64,000 nucleotides of DNA, taken from contig NC_091120.1 of the NCBI RefSeq assembly GCF_040183065.1, forward strand, positions 169,663,488-169,727,487, written 5' to 3'. The notes beneath the pieces were generated by a model. It ran no database searches, had not been told where the DNA came from, and worked only from the letters and a program-made list of their open reading frames with translations. This document shows, piece after piece, positions 35,185-48,024 of the stretch; position 1 is the first letter of the stretch, and each line of letters opens with the position of its first letter. The stretch is from Periplaneta americana (lineage: Eukaryota > Arthropoda > Insecta > Blattodea > Blattidae). The translations under genes and the position numbers were made by a program.

Positions 35185-35491
35185 TACATAAATACATACA
35201 TACATACATACATTACATAGCGTCCACACCTGTGGAGTAACGGTCAGCGCGTCTGGCCGCGAAACCAGGTGGCCCGGGTTCAATTCTAGGTCGGGCCAAG
35301 TTACCTGGTTGAGGTTTTTTCCGGGGTTTTCCCTCAACCCAATATGAGCAAATGCTCGGTAACTTTCGGTGTTGGACCCCGGACTCATTTCACCGGCATT
35401 ATCACCATCTCATTCAGACGCTAAATAACCTAGATGTTGATAAAGCGTCGTAAAATAACCTACTAAAATAAAGAATAAAAAAATACATAGC
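35185..35491 (+). mobile_element. (ATAC)n array and SINE family A
   Basis: The short tetranucleotide array 35185-35217 abuts a plus-strand family A SINE at 35222-35482, flanked by TACATAG(C) on both sides. Confidence 0.8.
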
Positions 35492-35509
35492 ATACATACA
35501 TAGGCTACA

Positions 35510-36003
35510 TACAAACACACATGCATACATAGTTTTCTGCCCGAGAGTAGGTCTTTCATTGCAAACCCGCATTCTCTATATTTTCTATTTTCTGCCTTCC
35601 TCTTAGTCTCCTCATATGATCCATATATCTTAATGTCGTCTTTCATCTGATATCCTCTTCTGCCCCGAACTCTTCTCCCGTTCACCATTCCTTTCAGTGC
35701 ATCCTTCAGTAGGCAGTTTCTTCTCAACCAGTGACCCAACCAATTCCTTTTTCTCTTCCTTACCAGTTTCAGCTTCATTCTTTCTTTACCCAATCTTTCC
35801 AACATAGCTTCATTTCTTATTCTATCTGTCCATTTCACATGCTCCATCCTTCTCCATATCCACATTTCAAATGCTTCTAGTTGCTTCTCTTCACTTCGTT
35901 GTAATATTCGTGTTTCTGCCCCATAGAATGCCATACAAACACTTCACTACCGGTAGTCTCTTCCTTAGCTCTTTTTCCAGAGGTCCGTAAAAGATGTTTC
36001 TCT
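35510..36003 (-). pseudogene. LINE ORF C-terminal fragment (LINE-2 type of this window)
   Basis: The minus-strand frame from 35934 reads FYGAETRILQRSEEKQLEAF, then FEMWIWRRMEHVKWTDRIRN, RNWLGHWLRRNCLLKDAL and MVNGRRVRGRRGYQM, down to about 35540. This is the region after the reverse transcriptase in a non-LTR element, where the usual YGAETW.. motif starts. About 120 codons are open, then the frame runs on into a SINE. It is likely the same LINE family as the RT at 41820-42747 and the fragment at 28510-29850. No RT motif here; 5' truncated at about 36000. Confidence 0.75.
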
Positions 36004-36009
36004 TTACTT

Positions 36010-36175
36010 AGATGATAATGGAAGGGAATTGTGGAGCGCGAAGTAAAAATTGGAGAACCCCGAGAAAAACTCTCACAACCTTGTTTTTATTCACCACAAA
36101 TAGAACTCCGACATTGTCCAGATTTGAACTCGGGTCGTAAGACAGCCTTCTGTCAACTGAACTAATAAGGCGGTT
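36010..36175 (-). repeat. SINE family F-like fragment
   Basis: GGAGAACCCCGAGAAAAACT with a worn B-box region (GATTTGAACTCGGGTCG) on the + strand; short, diverged. Confidence 0.5.
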
Positions 36176-37075
36176 AACAAAGGTCTACGTTTTTATCTAA
36201 CTTATATTAATTTCTTTTGAACCTGACACACTAAACAAACTCTAGGACTCGTAAGACGTACGATCAGATCGATACGGCACTGAACCCTCACCTAAGACAA
36301 TAAAGAATGTTACACTTTACAATAAACAAACTTCTGTGCGATTGAGGTAGCCACAAAGTTTCGATGCGTAGAAATTGCTGTTTTGACCTACAGCACGAAC
36401 ACCAGTTGTTCTGGCACCTGAAAATTGGCTCATCGTTTCCCCGAAATGAAAGGTGGTACGTGAGGAACACAGCTACTTCCAATTAAGCCGCACGCCAGTC
36501 TTGGATGATTCATAAAACAGGCATCCACAGGGCTCTAAATCCATATTCCCATTTAAATATAGAAAGTCTTAGTACAAGTATATTAACTAGCGAATATTTC
36601 AATTCGAACTTTATGAGGTTTGTCTACCGTTGTAGCGGGATTGTCAACAAAATAAAGGGACGAACTGAACAGCACTTCAGGCTAAAACTTGGAGAAAGAT
36701 CTTTACTGGCAAGTTATTTCTTCTATCCTTGTTTCATTTTCACTAGGTGCACATTGTATTTTAGTCATTTCAAGCTACGAACAACTCGCGTACCAGTAAC
36801 GACCGCTGCTCCTCCCGCAGGACATGTGGCTTACTCTCGGTAAAAAAGTAAATAAAATGTGATTTTTGTTGATAGGTACATTAACAACAGTATTCACCAT
36901 CTTACAGTATAAACTGAGATCTGCAGAGGCGGATGCATGACGAAGAAGTAACTTTGGAAAAGTAGTGCATACAGAATATACTGTAGTCTGACCAAGGAGA
37001 TTTCAACAGTACCCCCTAAAATTTGTTTCCAACTATAGCACTGCTACCACCAAGCCTATTATCTTTTTTCTGTTA
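36176..37075. other. No gene recognised
   Basis: Open frames at 36288-36482 (minus) and 36505-36843 (+) have no domain that I recognise. Nothing repeated. Confidence 0.4.
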
Positions 37076-38175
37076 TTCTGACTATTACACTTTTACTATG
37101 TCACACCACTTTTGACCAATAAAACGGTACGAAAGGACGTCTTTCAACCAATCATGGCTGCTTATCGCCCAATTTTATCGCGTCCCTAGCATTTGTTTAA
37201 TTTTATCGCGTCCCTAGCATTTGTTTATTTTTATCACTACCCTAGCATTTGTTTCTTTGTTTGCCAATATTTCAAACTGCACTGGTCTGGACGTCAAAAA
37301 ACAGAAAATTGCAAACCACTCCAGTCGATGCACAGCACTTTCAAATATGACTCGCATTGGCATTCAAGAACAAGAATTAATAAAGATCACTGGTCATAGC
37401 TATCCATCTTCCCTGAAACACTATTTACAAATAAATGAAGAGCACCATTCGGAAATCCTGAATAAGTTGAGGAACACACCATGGGTATATCAACGAGTTC
37501 CGCTTCTTTTACGCACATGTGCAATATAATATTAACTGAACCACCTACCACTAAAACATTCAAATTTGAAAATTGTACTTTCAATAATTGTTTCTTTTAA
37601 AATTATTCATGTTTATTTTTTATTTCATCATCGTTAATTAAAACGTTTCTTGTTTATTTCATCATCCCTAATTAAAACTTTTCTAACACTCGTTTACATT
37701 ATCTAGGTTATGTTATAGCTTGTGCTATATGATATTATGGATAGTCACGTATCACAGATTGTTTAATACTAAGATTTATTGAAAATCATCTGTCAAGTGA
37801 CGTTGATTATTGGGATCTGGATGATTGAAGTGGAATGCAAATGTTTTAATAAAAATGAAATTGAAACAACAAAGCCTTCTTGACTAGTAACCGTCCACAG
37901 AGTTCAATGAAGATTCCGTAGTTGGCACAACTCATAACAAGAAAACAGCTAATCATAACACACTACTGCCATCTAGCGTAATGTTGAGATGGTACAATAA
38001 TACATTTGAAGACAGTTGTATTTTCGTAAGTCAATTAATATTTTATTGTATTGGAGTACTTTGTTACTTCTAATCTTTATATACTGTCTTCTAATCGTGT
38101 AATAGTCAATTAAATCCCACTCGAGTTTCGATTTTCTCTAGATAAATCAAAACCTCTAGTGAGATTACTGCTGAT
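37076..38175. repeat. Unclassified ~1.1 kb repeat, copy 1 (has 28 bp tandem units)
   Basis: Its two ends match, in inverted orientation, 51222-52123. The left end (ACCAATAAAACGGTACGAAA) matches about 52075-52105, and the right end (TTTTCTCTAGATAAATCAAA) matches about 51240. A tandem of three ~28 bp units (TTTTATCGCGTCCCTAGCAT...) is at 37173-37255, with three matching units at 51974-52050. The middle (37280-38030) has no counterpart recognised. Likely an unnamed transposon. Confidence 0.65.
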
Positions 38176-38180
38176 AATAC

Positions 38181-38892
38181 TATACAGGATGATTCACGAG
38201 GATTTATCGTCCTTTACGGAGCTTATTTCTGAAGACATTTTGAGCAAAAAATGTCATATAAACATAGTTCCTATTCTCAATATTTTCAGAGTTACAGTAA
38301 TTAAAATTGTTTATAAAATACGTTTTTTTCTTTAGATTGAAGGTAAAAGAATAATACAAATAGAGAATGAACCATTCAGAAGTATCATTTCTTTAATTGG
38401 CAAGTATTATGAAGCTAAAAATGTGCTGTGAACTCCTTAGTTGCTTCGTACAGACATCTTTTTCTATTTTTAACTAGAAAATTACATTATTCTTACGCAC
38501 TTATCACAACAATTATTACAAATCACACCACTTCCACCGACTTAATTATTTGCAGTTCAATTTTACATCCTAATTTACAGTCTTCGAGAGTTTACAACAC
38601 ATTTTTTTTTAATGTCGCCGTCCGCTTGAGTACACTTGGCCGCACGCTTGTGAACGGCACTCGTCGCTCTACGTAACTGCATACGGCGATCTTTGATTTC
38701 CGTACCGCTCGCGCTGGCTGCTGACTGCACGCTGACCAAGATCACGCGTTCACAGCAATGCGTTACAATAACGAAACGTAACTCTATAAATATTGATAAT
38801 AGGACCCATGTTTATATGATATTTTTTGCTCAGAATGCCTTCGGAAATAAACTCCGTAAAGGACGGTAAATCCTCGTCAATCGCCCTTTATA
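38181..38892. mobile_element. TA-flanked element with ~105 bp TIRs
   Basis: Left TATACAGGATGATTCACGAG and right (reversed) TATAAAGGGCGATTGACGAG start inverted repeats of about 105 bp. They share TTACGGAG, TTTTGAGCAAAAAATGTCAT-like and CATATAAACAT blocks. The ~500 bp interior is non-coding. Confidence 0.8.
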
Positions 38893-39068
38893 GTAATAAC
38901 AATAATGCCATGTAATATTTCTACGAATTTCCCACTCGCAAAAATTAACAAGCATTCTATTTCTCTCCTTGTTTATTTAGTCCCTCTCCAAGTAACTCTA
39001 ATATGATTTGCGTGCGCTTGTTTATGTTCACAAATGTAGACTAACTTACAAGGATTTTAAGCTAATTC

Positions 39069-39844
39069 ATATGTTCCGAGCATAATTGCGAAGCAATGAT
39101 ATTTACTCTGTCTCGTCCTGCTAATCCTCCATGCATAAATCTTTCAACCAACGTGATACCGTGGAAACCAAAGGATGAAGCTGTAAAATATCTTGGATTG
39201 CACTTAGATAGCCGTCTATCATGGAAACATCACATCAACAAACTTAAATTGGCCTACTCAAGACTCGCTAAATTATATCCGCTCCTCAACAAGAAATCAT
39301 CTCTAAAGCTACAAAATTGCATGCTACTTTACACATCTCTAGTACGACCTCTACTGCTTTATGCCTGTCCTGTCTGGGGAGGAGCTGCAATAAGTGAAAT
39401 TAAACACATCCAGTCATTTCAAAATAAAGTCCTACGAATTTCACTCAATTCTCCTTGGTTTGTCCGTAACAGCCAACTACACAGAGAAACTGGTATTCAC
39501 ACAATCAAACAGTTTATTCATTCACAAGCTAAGAAGTTCTATAACATCTAGAAAATGTTCAATGCGCCATCCACTACTCTCTCGGAAGGAAGTCCACATT
39601 TCCCACCAGAATCAAGAGCCGACTTCCAATGGACCTCATATTATAATCAAAATTTATCATCACACCAACCTATGTAAATAATTATTTATTAACAATTATT
39701 TTTGTTCATTGAGGAGCCCAATCTAGGCTGCCCTCAATTCAGTGTCATGTATTGTATTTAGATTTTATTTAGAAATGATCTGTATAGCGCTAAATGCGCT
39801 GATCGATCAATAAATTATTTAAAAAAAAAAATGTGTTCCGAGCA
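39069..39844 (+). mobile_element. 5'-truncated LINE insertion with target-site duplication
   Basis: The open frame 39084-39549 encodes the C terminus of a Jockey-type reverse transcriptase ORF. Visible are YLGLHLDSRLSWKHHI (the post-RT motif) and LYTSLVRPLLLYACPVWG, then a tail ending at a stop near 39550. It is followed by a ~280 bp 3' UTR with AATAAA near 39810 and an A-run at 39821-39830. Flanks ATATGTTCCGAGCA (39069-39082) and ATGTGTTCCGAGCA (39831-39844) match 13/14. The insert, 39083-39830, lacks the endonuclease and RT core, so it was cut short on insertion and has never been able to move by itself. Confidence 0.9.
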
Positions 39845-41819
39845 AAAACATATTCCGTATTTCTTAAAATTAAGGGAACAAACAAAAATCACAGAAGACA
39901 TTGAGCGAAAACTAAATAATACTACATTTAACTAAATTTCTCACCTATGCCGTAACAACCTCGTGTCTGAGATCTCTAACAAGAGTAGAGTGAATTTCTC
40001 AATACAGAAACATGAGCCACACCTGGGTACAAAGAAAATAATATTAACTTCCGCGAATTGCACCGGTGCAAAATATATTTGCGACTTGTAATGTTTGCTT
40101 GATTGAGCTCCTCCCCATCTATTTTCCACCCCAGGTTCTAGCTATGTAATCGTGAGCTTAGTTATACCCATTTTCATTAAAAATCTCAAGATGATTAGCG
40201 TAATGAAAATGCACATCAGTCGAGAAGCACAATGTAATCTAATCTGGTACTTCGCAGTTTTGAAAGTTCTTTCAATTTTTTTTCGGAGGAGCGGAAAGGA
40301 TGGCGATGAGTATGATCCCACCAGAAAAAAAGGAAGAAAACGTAGAAGTAACTTCTTACATATATATAAAAAAACTTCTATTCGTTTCAACTATAAAAAA
40401 GCACAGCATAAAAAGTTGTGTGAGGGAGGAGTAAGAAAAGGGGTGGAAAGAAAAAAGGGATGAAAGATAACCACATGAATAATAAAATGAGATAGCAAAA
40501 AAAAAAAGAGGCAATTTTTTCAAACGACTTCCATTAGCGAATGCGTGGAACGGACGCCCTTGCATTGTTTAGCGCAAGGCAAATTAATTTAGGGACTCCC
40601 TCGTTCTTCAAGCCAATGTTTTTTATCTTCTTCCCCTTTTTTACTTCCCCCTTGAGGCCTTAGGTTGCTAGAGACCCACGTAGTTTTTTTTTTGCCGTAC
40701 AAAAAAAAATATATATCGAGTAATTAAGCACGAGTGTAATGGAAGCTGGAAGTACACCCTTAACTCACGAGATAAGACATGGATATTTTGGTTGCAGATA
40801 CAAGTGACTCGAGACCACAATGTATGGGGCCCATCAATAGGAGGGAGGAGAGCTGGGACAGAACAAACTAAAAGAAATTAAAACTATGTTTTCTTTTAAT
40901 TTCCATTGTTTTCTTAACGAAATTGATAATGCATAGGTATGATTCAATAAAATCGATAAGTAAATCAATACGCAAAGACGTTTACATTTTTAGATGAAAA
41001 AATTAAAGGAATACGCATTACTTTAAAATACAGAGTTTTCGCACCCTCGCCGTACTCTAAACGTTAACGATATGTTTATGTAATTGATGAAAGAGCCAAT
41101 CAGAGCCATTCACCTCGCTTTATTTCAATAGCGGACCCGCTATCTTTAGTCGGATAACGTGCACGAGAACGAAGTTTACAGTAGTCCTAATTCGGTGTTA
41201 AAACATAGTATCTCGTTTGAGATTTATCACTGTGGATATTAACCTACGTAGAACAGCTCAAGATGGATAAATTATTCAGATCGAAGTACAAGAAGATTCA
41301 GGAAACAATTTTTCGTAGAGATTTCAACAGATAAAAGGTTGAGTCATGAGTACTCCGCCAAGCAAAAACGTTCCTTTGTTTAACTCGTCGTAACTTTGAA
41401 ACCAGTAAAGATTTTGAGTAGCGACCACTTTTAAAAGTAATTTTTATTCTTTCTCAAGATTTCTTCCGCTTTGACACCCCATCTAACATGAAAAACAACA
41501 AAAAAAAAATTACCGCTTATAAACTTTTGAAGGTGTAAATGTCTATTCTGAACAGTTAGTATTTTTTTTTCTTACTTAAAAAAAATATTTTCATTTCGAA
41601 TTTTTTTTCTGTGCCTTCCTTAGACATTAAGCTATTAATAAAAAAATACAGCGCGATTGACTGACTACCATAGGAGTTACGACATTATAAATGTTAATGG
41701 AGCGGGAAATATCGTAGGCCTACGATTCTTTCCGATGTTTTACGTCACCAAATATGTCATTACTGATGTCAACATAAGTGTTAACGTTTGGCGTACGAGG
41801 AAGATGCGAAAACTCTCTT
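39845..41819. other. No gene recognised (2 kb)
   Basis: AT-rich. Overlapping open frames at 40142-40565 run on both strands over poly-purine tracts and are not credible genes. Confidence 0.45.
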
Positions 41820-42747
41820 ATTTCAGAATAGTATCGTCTCTTCTTCTGCTAACAATGCCATATCATCAGCAAATCTTTTTTTTTTAATCCAATGCCACCA
41901 GGTTGTCTTTTCCACATTTCTGTGTCTTCTCTCCTGGCTGTGGCTTAATTGTAACCCACTTCTGAGGTTGGGGCACCTGGAAGGCGGAGTTACATTACCC
42001 CGATGATGTGATAGGATGATTATGATAATGTAGTGCCAAGAGAGGTCTTAAATCTAAACTTAACCTAAATTCCAGAATAATCCCCTTTAAGAAAAAATTC
42101 CTGTGCTCTAACCAGGAATCGAACCCGGGACCTCACGAACTATAGCCAGAAGCTCTGACCATTAGACCATGAGGCTGGTCTCATCAGCAAATCTTATGCA
42201 CTTTATTCTTCTTCCTCCTACTTTTACTCCTCCCATGTTCTGAAAACTGTTCTTCACCAAATCCTCCAAGTAGATGTTGAACAAGGCAGATGATAAAGAG
42301 CATCTTTGTCGTACTCCTCTCCCTATTTCACTTCCTTCAGACTTTTCTTCTCCTATCCTGACTTTGACTCGTTGTTTGATATGAAGGTTACTGAACAGCC
42401 TCCTGTCTTTCCAATCCACACCTATTTTCTTCAGGATGTCCATCAGTTTGTTCCATTCCACTCTATCAAACGCCTTTTCTAAGTCCACAAATACTATATA
42501 CACTTCTTTATTCTTCTCTAGGTATCTTTCGCCGATTGTTCGTAGTAGTCCAGTTGCGTCCCTTGTACCTTTTCCTTTCCTGAAGCCAAATTGCTCTTCT
42601 TCCAACTGTTCTTCCATCTTAGAATAAAAACGTCGATTCGGCATTTGCAGGAGAATCTTCACCGAGTGTGATATCAGGCTAATAGTTCTGAACTCCTTAC
42701 ATTTGTTAGCATTATTTTTCTTCGGTATATATACCAGTTTTTTAAAT
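41820..42747 (-). pseudogene. LINE reverse transcriptase fragment cut by a SINE
   Basis: The minus-strand frame from about 42747 (no Met needed) to 42182 covers the central RT: start LVYIPKKNNANKCKEFRTIS, then EEQFGFRKGKGTRDA, VFVDLEKAFDRVEWNKLMDI (catalytic Asp in the first motif), GRGVRQRCSLSSALFNIYLE and finally RFAD. There a SINE (41878-42180) interrupts. On its other side, after the duplication, the frame continues RFADDMALLAEEETILF and stops at about 41825. The catalytic FADD was therefore intact before insertion. Endonuclease and C terminus are missing. LINE-2 family (see 35510-36003). Confidence 0.85.
41878..42180 (-). mobile_element. tRNA-derived SINE inserted in the RT catalytic motif
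   Basis: Oligo(T) at the left (A tail of the minus strand) and a tRNA-like head at the right, GGTCTAATGGTCAGAGCTTC with B box GGGTTCGATTCCTG (minus strand). A perfect 15 bp duplication TCATCAGCAAATCTT lies at 41863-41877 and 42181-42195. The body does not match families A to F, so it is a further family (G). Confidence 0.9.
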
Positions 42748-44049
42748 GCGCGTAACAGCGATGCGTCGCCCCATAGTGCTCTCCAGCTACTTTATTCTGG
42801 AGTAGCTCTCGTTTATCATAACGATATCCGAAATTACTGCGCCATGCTATGCCGGACATCAGATCTGGCATTAAATTGAGTCTTGGCCGAATCATATGAA
42901 ACAATATATCACAAGCAGGGAGCCGGGAGAAAAAGCCCATGGGCTAAAGACAGTGGAGATAAAAAAAAGTACGTATGACTCACTCGTCCAACTCTGTACC
43001 CCCAAGTTAGGGGTGGATATTTTTTTATCTACAGGGATTTGCACTCTAGGTCTGTCTCCCACCCTCATCCTCCCCTGCCTTAAGATTTGATCAGTAGAAA
43101 AAAATGAAGCTCACCCCTACATCTACAAGACCTCACCCCACGGGTTTCATACATAAAAAATCCAGTCTCAACCCTCACCCCAGAACTTTCCCCTTTCAAC
43201 CCCACACCATGTACCGAAGAGTGAATGCTGGAGACTAATTACGTTACCAGACGAAATTGCGTCCAAAGCGCTTCCTTCGGCTTTAACAAAAGGGTACACA
43301 CACTCTTCATATATCCGACACCCTTTCTGATTAGAGAGTGTAGCGGGAGGTTCGATACGAGACTTGCGAGAAAGAAGAATTAGAAGTGTTAACGGCGAAA
43401 TTAAGACTTGATCAAGACTATTGCTTTAACTTCAACACTAGTTGAACATTGCTGAAAGATCCCGGCTCCAAGTAATGTAAAGGTAGAAGTTTCCAAAGTA
43501 AGGGGCTAGACATGGAGAGTCTCTAGGGAAATAAAATTGTAATCCATTACACACAACATTAATACTAAAATAGCAGGTCATGGTGTAGGCAGTGGTTCTT
43601 GCTGAGTCTGCAGAGTCCACGAAGCAGGAAATATAACTGAAGAAACAGCCAGAAAATTTGTCTGAAAATCTTTTAGGAAATCTGTAAATTCACGATACCG
43701 GATCCCCGGTTTCACTTTCCTTTCGAATGATGCGATTTTTATAAGCCTTAACTCTCCTTCGCGTTTCAACGTGTCTGAAGTCGCGATCTTCGTACCGAAA
43801 GAATACTCTGTCCATCAAAGATGACAATTACCTACATGTTTCCTTGGGAGAGACCTGATATCATGCTAAACTCATGTCATACAAATCCTGCAGTTCGTAC
43901 TTCTAGTATCGGGCTGGTAAAAATAAACTTACGTACGAGGTTGGAGTATGTCGTCAGAGGTTTGAAAATCCTTTACGATCAGAGATTAGCCTACGCCTTC
44001 AACTTTTTCATATGTAAAACATGCTTAAATTAGCGTTATATTTATCATT
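42748..44049. other. No gene recognised
   Basis: 1.3 kb. Open frames at 42674-42940 and 43578-43769 show no domain. No repeat pair found. Confidence 0.4.
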
Positions 44050-44222
44050 TATTCTTAGTTGGAAGAGCATACGAAGTGAAAGGTCTCAAATTCAATTTCC
44101 AGCGATGGCGAAATTTTTCTCGTTACCTAAACTTCCAAAACAGCATCAGGGTCCACTCAGCCTTCTGTCAAATTCGAGTCTTTCGCGGGTGTAAAGGCGG
44201 TCGGAGCGTCTCATTCTAGCGC
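44050..44222 (+). repeat. SINE family C, worn fragment
   Basis: AAATTTTTCTCGTTACCTAA, CAGGGTCCACTCAGCCTTCT and TCGCGGGTGTAAAGGCGGTC follow, in order, the family C body, on the + strand. The head is decayed. Confidence 0.65.
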
Positions 44223-44321
44223 AGTCATGAAAACAATGAGCTATATCTCCATGTCCCCAATGCGCCTTCATTTGTCTAAACGGGACACATCAATAATTAC
44301 AAATTTTCTGTATATACAGTA

Positions 44322-44381
<60 letters not shown>

Positions 44382-44697
44382 GGCTTTTAAGGTTCATTGC
44401 CGCCCTCACATAAGCCTGCCATTGGTCTCTATCCTGAGCAAGATTAATGCAGTCTCTATCATCATATCCCACCTCCCTCAAATCCATTTTAATATTATCT
44501 TCCCATCTACGTCTCGACCTCCCCAAAGGTCTTTTTCCCTCCGGCTTCCCAACTAACATTATATATGCATTTCTGGATTCGCCCATACGTGCTACATGCC
44601 CTGCCCATCTCAAACGTCTGGATTTAATGTTCCTAATTATGTCAGGTGAAGAATACAATGCGTGCAGCTCTGCGTTGTGTAACTTTCTCCCTTATTG
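44322..44697 (-). pseudogene. LINE 3'-end fragment with (AAGT)n terminus
   Basis: The minus-strand frame from 44658 reads MYSSPDIIRNIKSRRLRWAG, HVARMGESRNAY, GKPEGKRPLGRSRRRWEDN and MDLREVGYDDRD, then VRAAMNL and a stop at about 44377. This is the C-terminal end of a non-LTR ORF. The element ends in a tetranucleotide array (44322-44379) rather than poly(A), which is usual for some LINE clades. 5' truncated at about 44697. Related fragments are at 2371-2580 and 62985-63440. Confidence 0.8.
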
Positions 44698-44900
44698 TTA
44701 GGTTTCGTAACAAGCTGTTTTTTACGTGATGGGTTCTTAGCCCTTCGCCCAACCCCCAAACTGGAGGACCACCCCTTATCGGCTATCCACGACTGCTTAT
44801 TCAATATATTCGGAGCTATCCTCCATATCTGGAGGCCGTCTCCTCTATCCGCAACCTGTGGACGCGCCATGCCGTGGTGATAGGGACCCACAATACATGG
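44698..44900 (-). repeat. Possible fragment of another repeated ORF
   Basis: The minus strand reads MARPQVADRGDGLQIWR and NKQSWIADKGWSSSLGVGRR. I believe this is a recurrent cockroach repeat sequence, but only one copy is in the window, so I cannot show it here. Confidence 0.3.
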
Positions 44901-45100
44901 CTGTATATACAGTATGTATACAGTAATATTTTAGTAGTGACTCAAAGCAATTTAGTCACATTAAATCTGCGTTAATTTCATTTGATTTTAATAAGAAAAT
45001 CTGAGAAAATCTTAAAAAGTTGGAGAAATTTATAATATAACAAGTTCATTCCTATAGTAAGTACAAGACGACCCAAAGAAACGGTAGATTTTAATTTTGT

Positions 45101-45492
<392 letters not shown>

Positions 45493-45530
45493 AATGGCAG
45501 GGAGAGAGGGAGTGCTCACATGGGCGGGAC

Positions 45531-46076
45531 TACTGAAAGTAAATTTTTATCGTCCATCACTCAAGAGCTGTGTAATATGTAGGCCTAGTATCTGCCAAAA
45601 AAGTTTGTTTAGCAGCTCAATGATACTCCTTTCATGTAATAGGCAGAAGCATAACTGACAAGTGAAATGTTATTGCTTTCAGAATAGCAGGAGCCTTCAT
45701 TCAAAGCAATACTTGATTTGTCAAGTTCACACACCAAATCAAATTCTTTACTAGATTGAAGAAAGCAGTCGCAGAAATTTCACTGTAATCTATAGCACCT
45801 GAATACTAAACAGTTTCATAAGAAAGTTTATGTAGTCACTAACTTGAGCTCATAAGTCCATGCTACACTTATCTTACGTCGAATCGCGATAGTAATAACA
45901 CTTGCAGTCGCTGCAAAGTCTAAATATTTGCCCAACGATTTAGAGCTCTAAATGTTGACTTTAAAGATTTACAGCAAGCCATGCAAAGTCGTATTTACTT
46001 TCACATGTTAGCATCAAACAACAATGTACTCGTTGGATATCAAACCATTACAATTAGATAAGAGACAAGACGTTTG
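45531..46076. other. No gene recognised
   Basis: AT-rich, nothing recognised. Confidence 0.45.
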
Positions 46077-46310
46077 TAATAGGTTATTTAACGATGCTAT
46101 ATTACAGTGAGATTATCTATCGGCCGTGGAATTGGTGATTTCGAGGTGGTATTTTGACGAGATGAGGCTGAGAATTCTCCACCAAATTTATAAAACCTAG
46201 AAAGCAAATCCGATCAGGTAATCAGTTCACATGGGATTCAAACGAAGTCCCGTGCACAGTCTCAAATCACAGTTCGTTACTCCTTAGCTACTCCTGTGTC
46301 TAGGGAAAAA
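46077..46310 (-). mobile_element. SINE family D, diverged
   Basis: Minus-strand order: tail AGGTTATTTAACGATGC, TTTTGACGAGATGAGGCTGA, ATCAGGTAATCAG, then a worn tRNA-like head near 46230-46305. Confidence 0.6.
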
Positions 46311-48024
46311 TGCAACAAAATTACTAAATGTTAGATAAGATTAAATTTTGTGAGTTTGACAAGAATTCCTGCCGTAGATAGGATTCCATTTCACTTCCAC
46401 GTAACTGAAGTGCTAGCGTCTTGACCTGATGGTCGAGAGGTTATCCGAGGATAATTGGTTGAAACCCGGCTAAGAAAGATGGATTTTAAGAATACTAAAA
46501 ATTGTAACTTGGTTTCATTCAGGGGTGAAACAAATCCGGGGGTTTATCATAAATTTCTGTTGGTTTCAATTTACTCTGTCACTGTAATGTCCTGGATTAC
46601 AATAGTAGTAGGTAAAGATCGGACGTTGTGTTGAATCCACGTAATTAAGGGTTCGAAATTATGTCAATGTTATGTTCAGGCCAAACGAAATATAAAAATC
46701 ACGACAGAGCATGGCAAAAAAACAGAACAAACAATGGAACAGGAAGTCTATTACAAACGTTGTTGCTTCTGTTTAGGAAAGTGTAGCACACTTGGTTTTT
46801 ATCAGAAAAAATGTTCAGCAAATTTTACTTTCACACTATCACTATCACTATCGTTCATGCGACAGTTTTCACGAGTGTCATAATAAGTTTATCCACGAGT
46901 TGGACACAACACTTTATGGCATCTTAGCATTATAAATTGAAGGAAAACTATGAAAGAAACTCGGGATCCATAGCTGGCAATTTGTGTTCATAAGTTCGTA
47001 TCGATTAGTTGCGCCTGGCAATTGACATTGAGTAAAGAGGAATGAATGACCTTGCAGGTTATGTTACAAATGTTCCTTTATTGTGTTGATATAGTTTGTC
47101 TGAACCACACAACTGTTTTATGTGATATTACAAAAGTGATATTACAAGTGAAATAAATGATACGTTAACTTGTGTCCTGCATTTCATTTCTTGTTACACG
47201 GCGCGTAGAAGATATTCATAAGAGATGCGTGCATCCCGATCCAAGCGTTCTGGTATTACGTCATTGTTTTTATCGGCACCCGTGCCATAATAAGCCAATT
47301 ATGAGCGATATTCGATGCAGTAACAGCTTGTTTATAATGCTAGGATGGCACAAAAATTATTTAAATGTGTAAGACATACTATACACGGTTTTCTTCACAA
47401 AATATTTTTCTAAAAACCTTGAATTAAGCAGGCAGTGTCCTAATGCAGTTTAATTACTAGTTATGTGGAAAAGATAAGGACCTAATATATTACAATGGTG
47501 TTTAAAACATTGTAAAGAAGGTATACTAACAATGTAAATTTCAAAATTAACGTGTTATTAATATTATATTTACATTATTTCACTTCCAAGGTATCTTCAG
47601 ATATCATAATCCCAATTGTTAACGAGGTATCCATGTTTAATGAACAAGTCAACAATCAAGCAAGCATTTTCGTTTATTAGCTACTACGGACTTGATTGCT
47701 ATGCACTATGTAGTTTTGAATCATGACTTCTGACGTCACATCCGACTTTTTAGACAACTATCTACTTCATTTCAGCTGAAAATGTAGCTTTGAGACAGAG
47801 CGTAACTACACGTGAGTGACATGAAGAACGGAATATTGGAAATATTCGCTTTTATTATAAATATAATTAAATTTTAAAATATAGAAGTTTAATTAACTAT
47901 ACAATAATGAAAATGACTTCTGTAAAAGTAAATTCGTTGAGTGTAGCCCCACTTGATGCTGAGTAAATTGATGTTGAATATTTCCGAGTTCATTGATAAT
48001 TACGATATGTTATTCCTCGTTGAT
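46311..48024. other. No gene recognised (1.7 kb)
   Basis: Short open frame 47172-47372 has no domain. A CACTATCACTATC repeat (46836-46853) is the only local structure. Confidence 0.45.
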
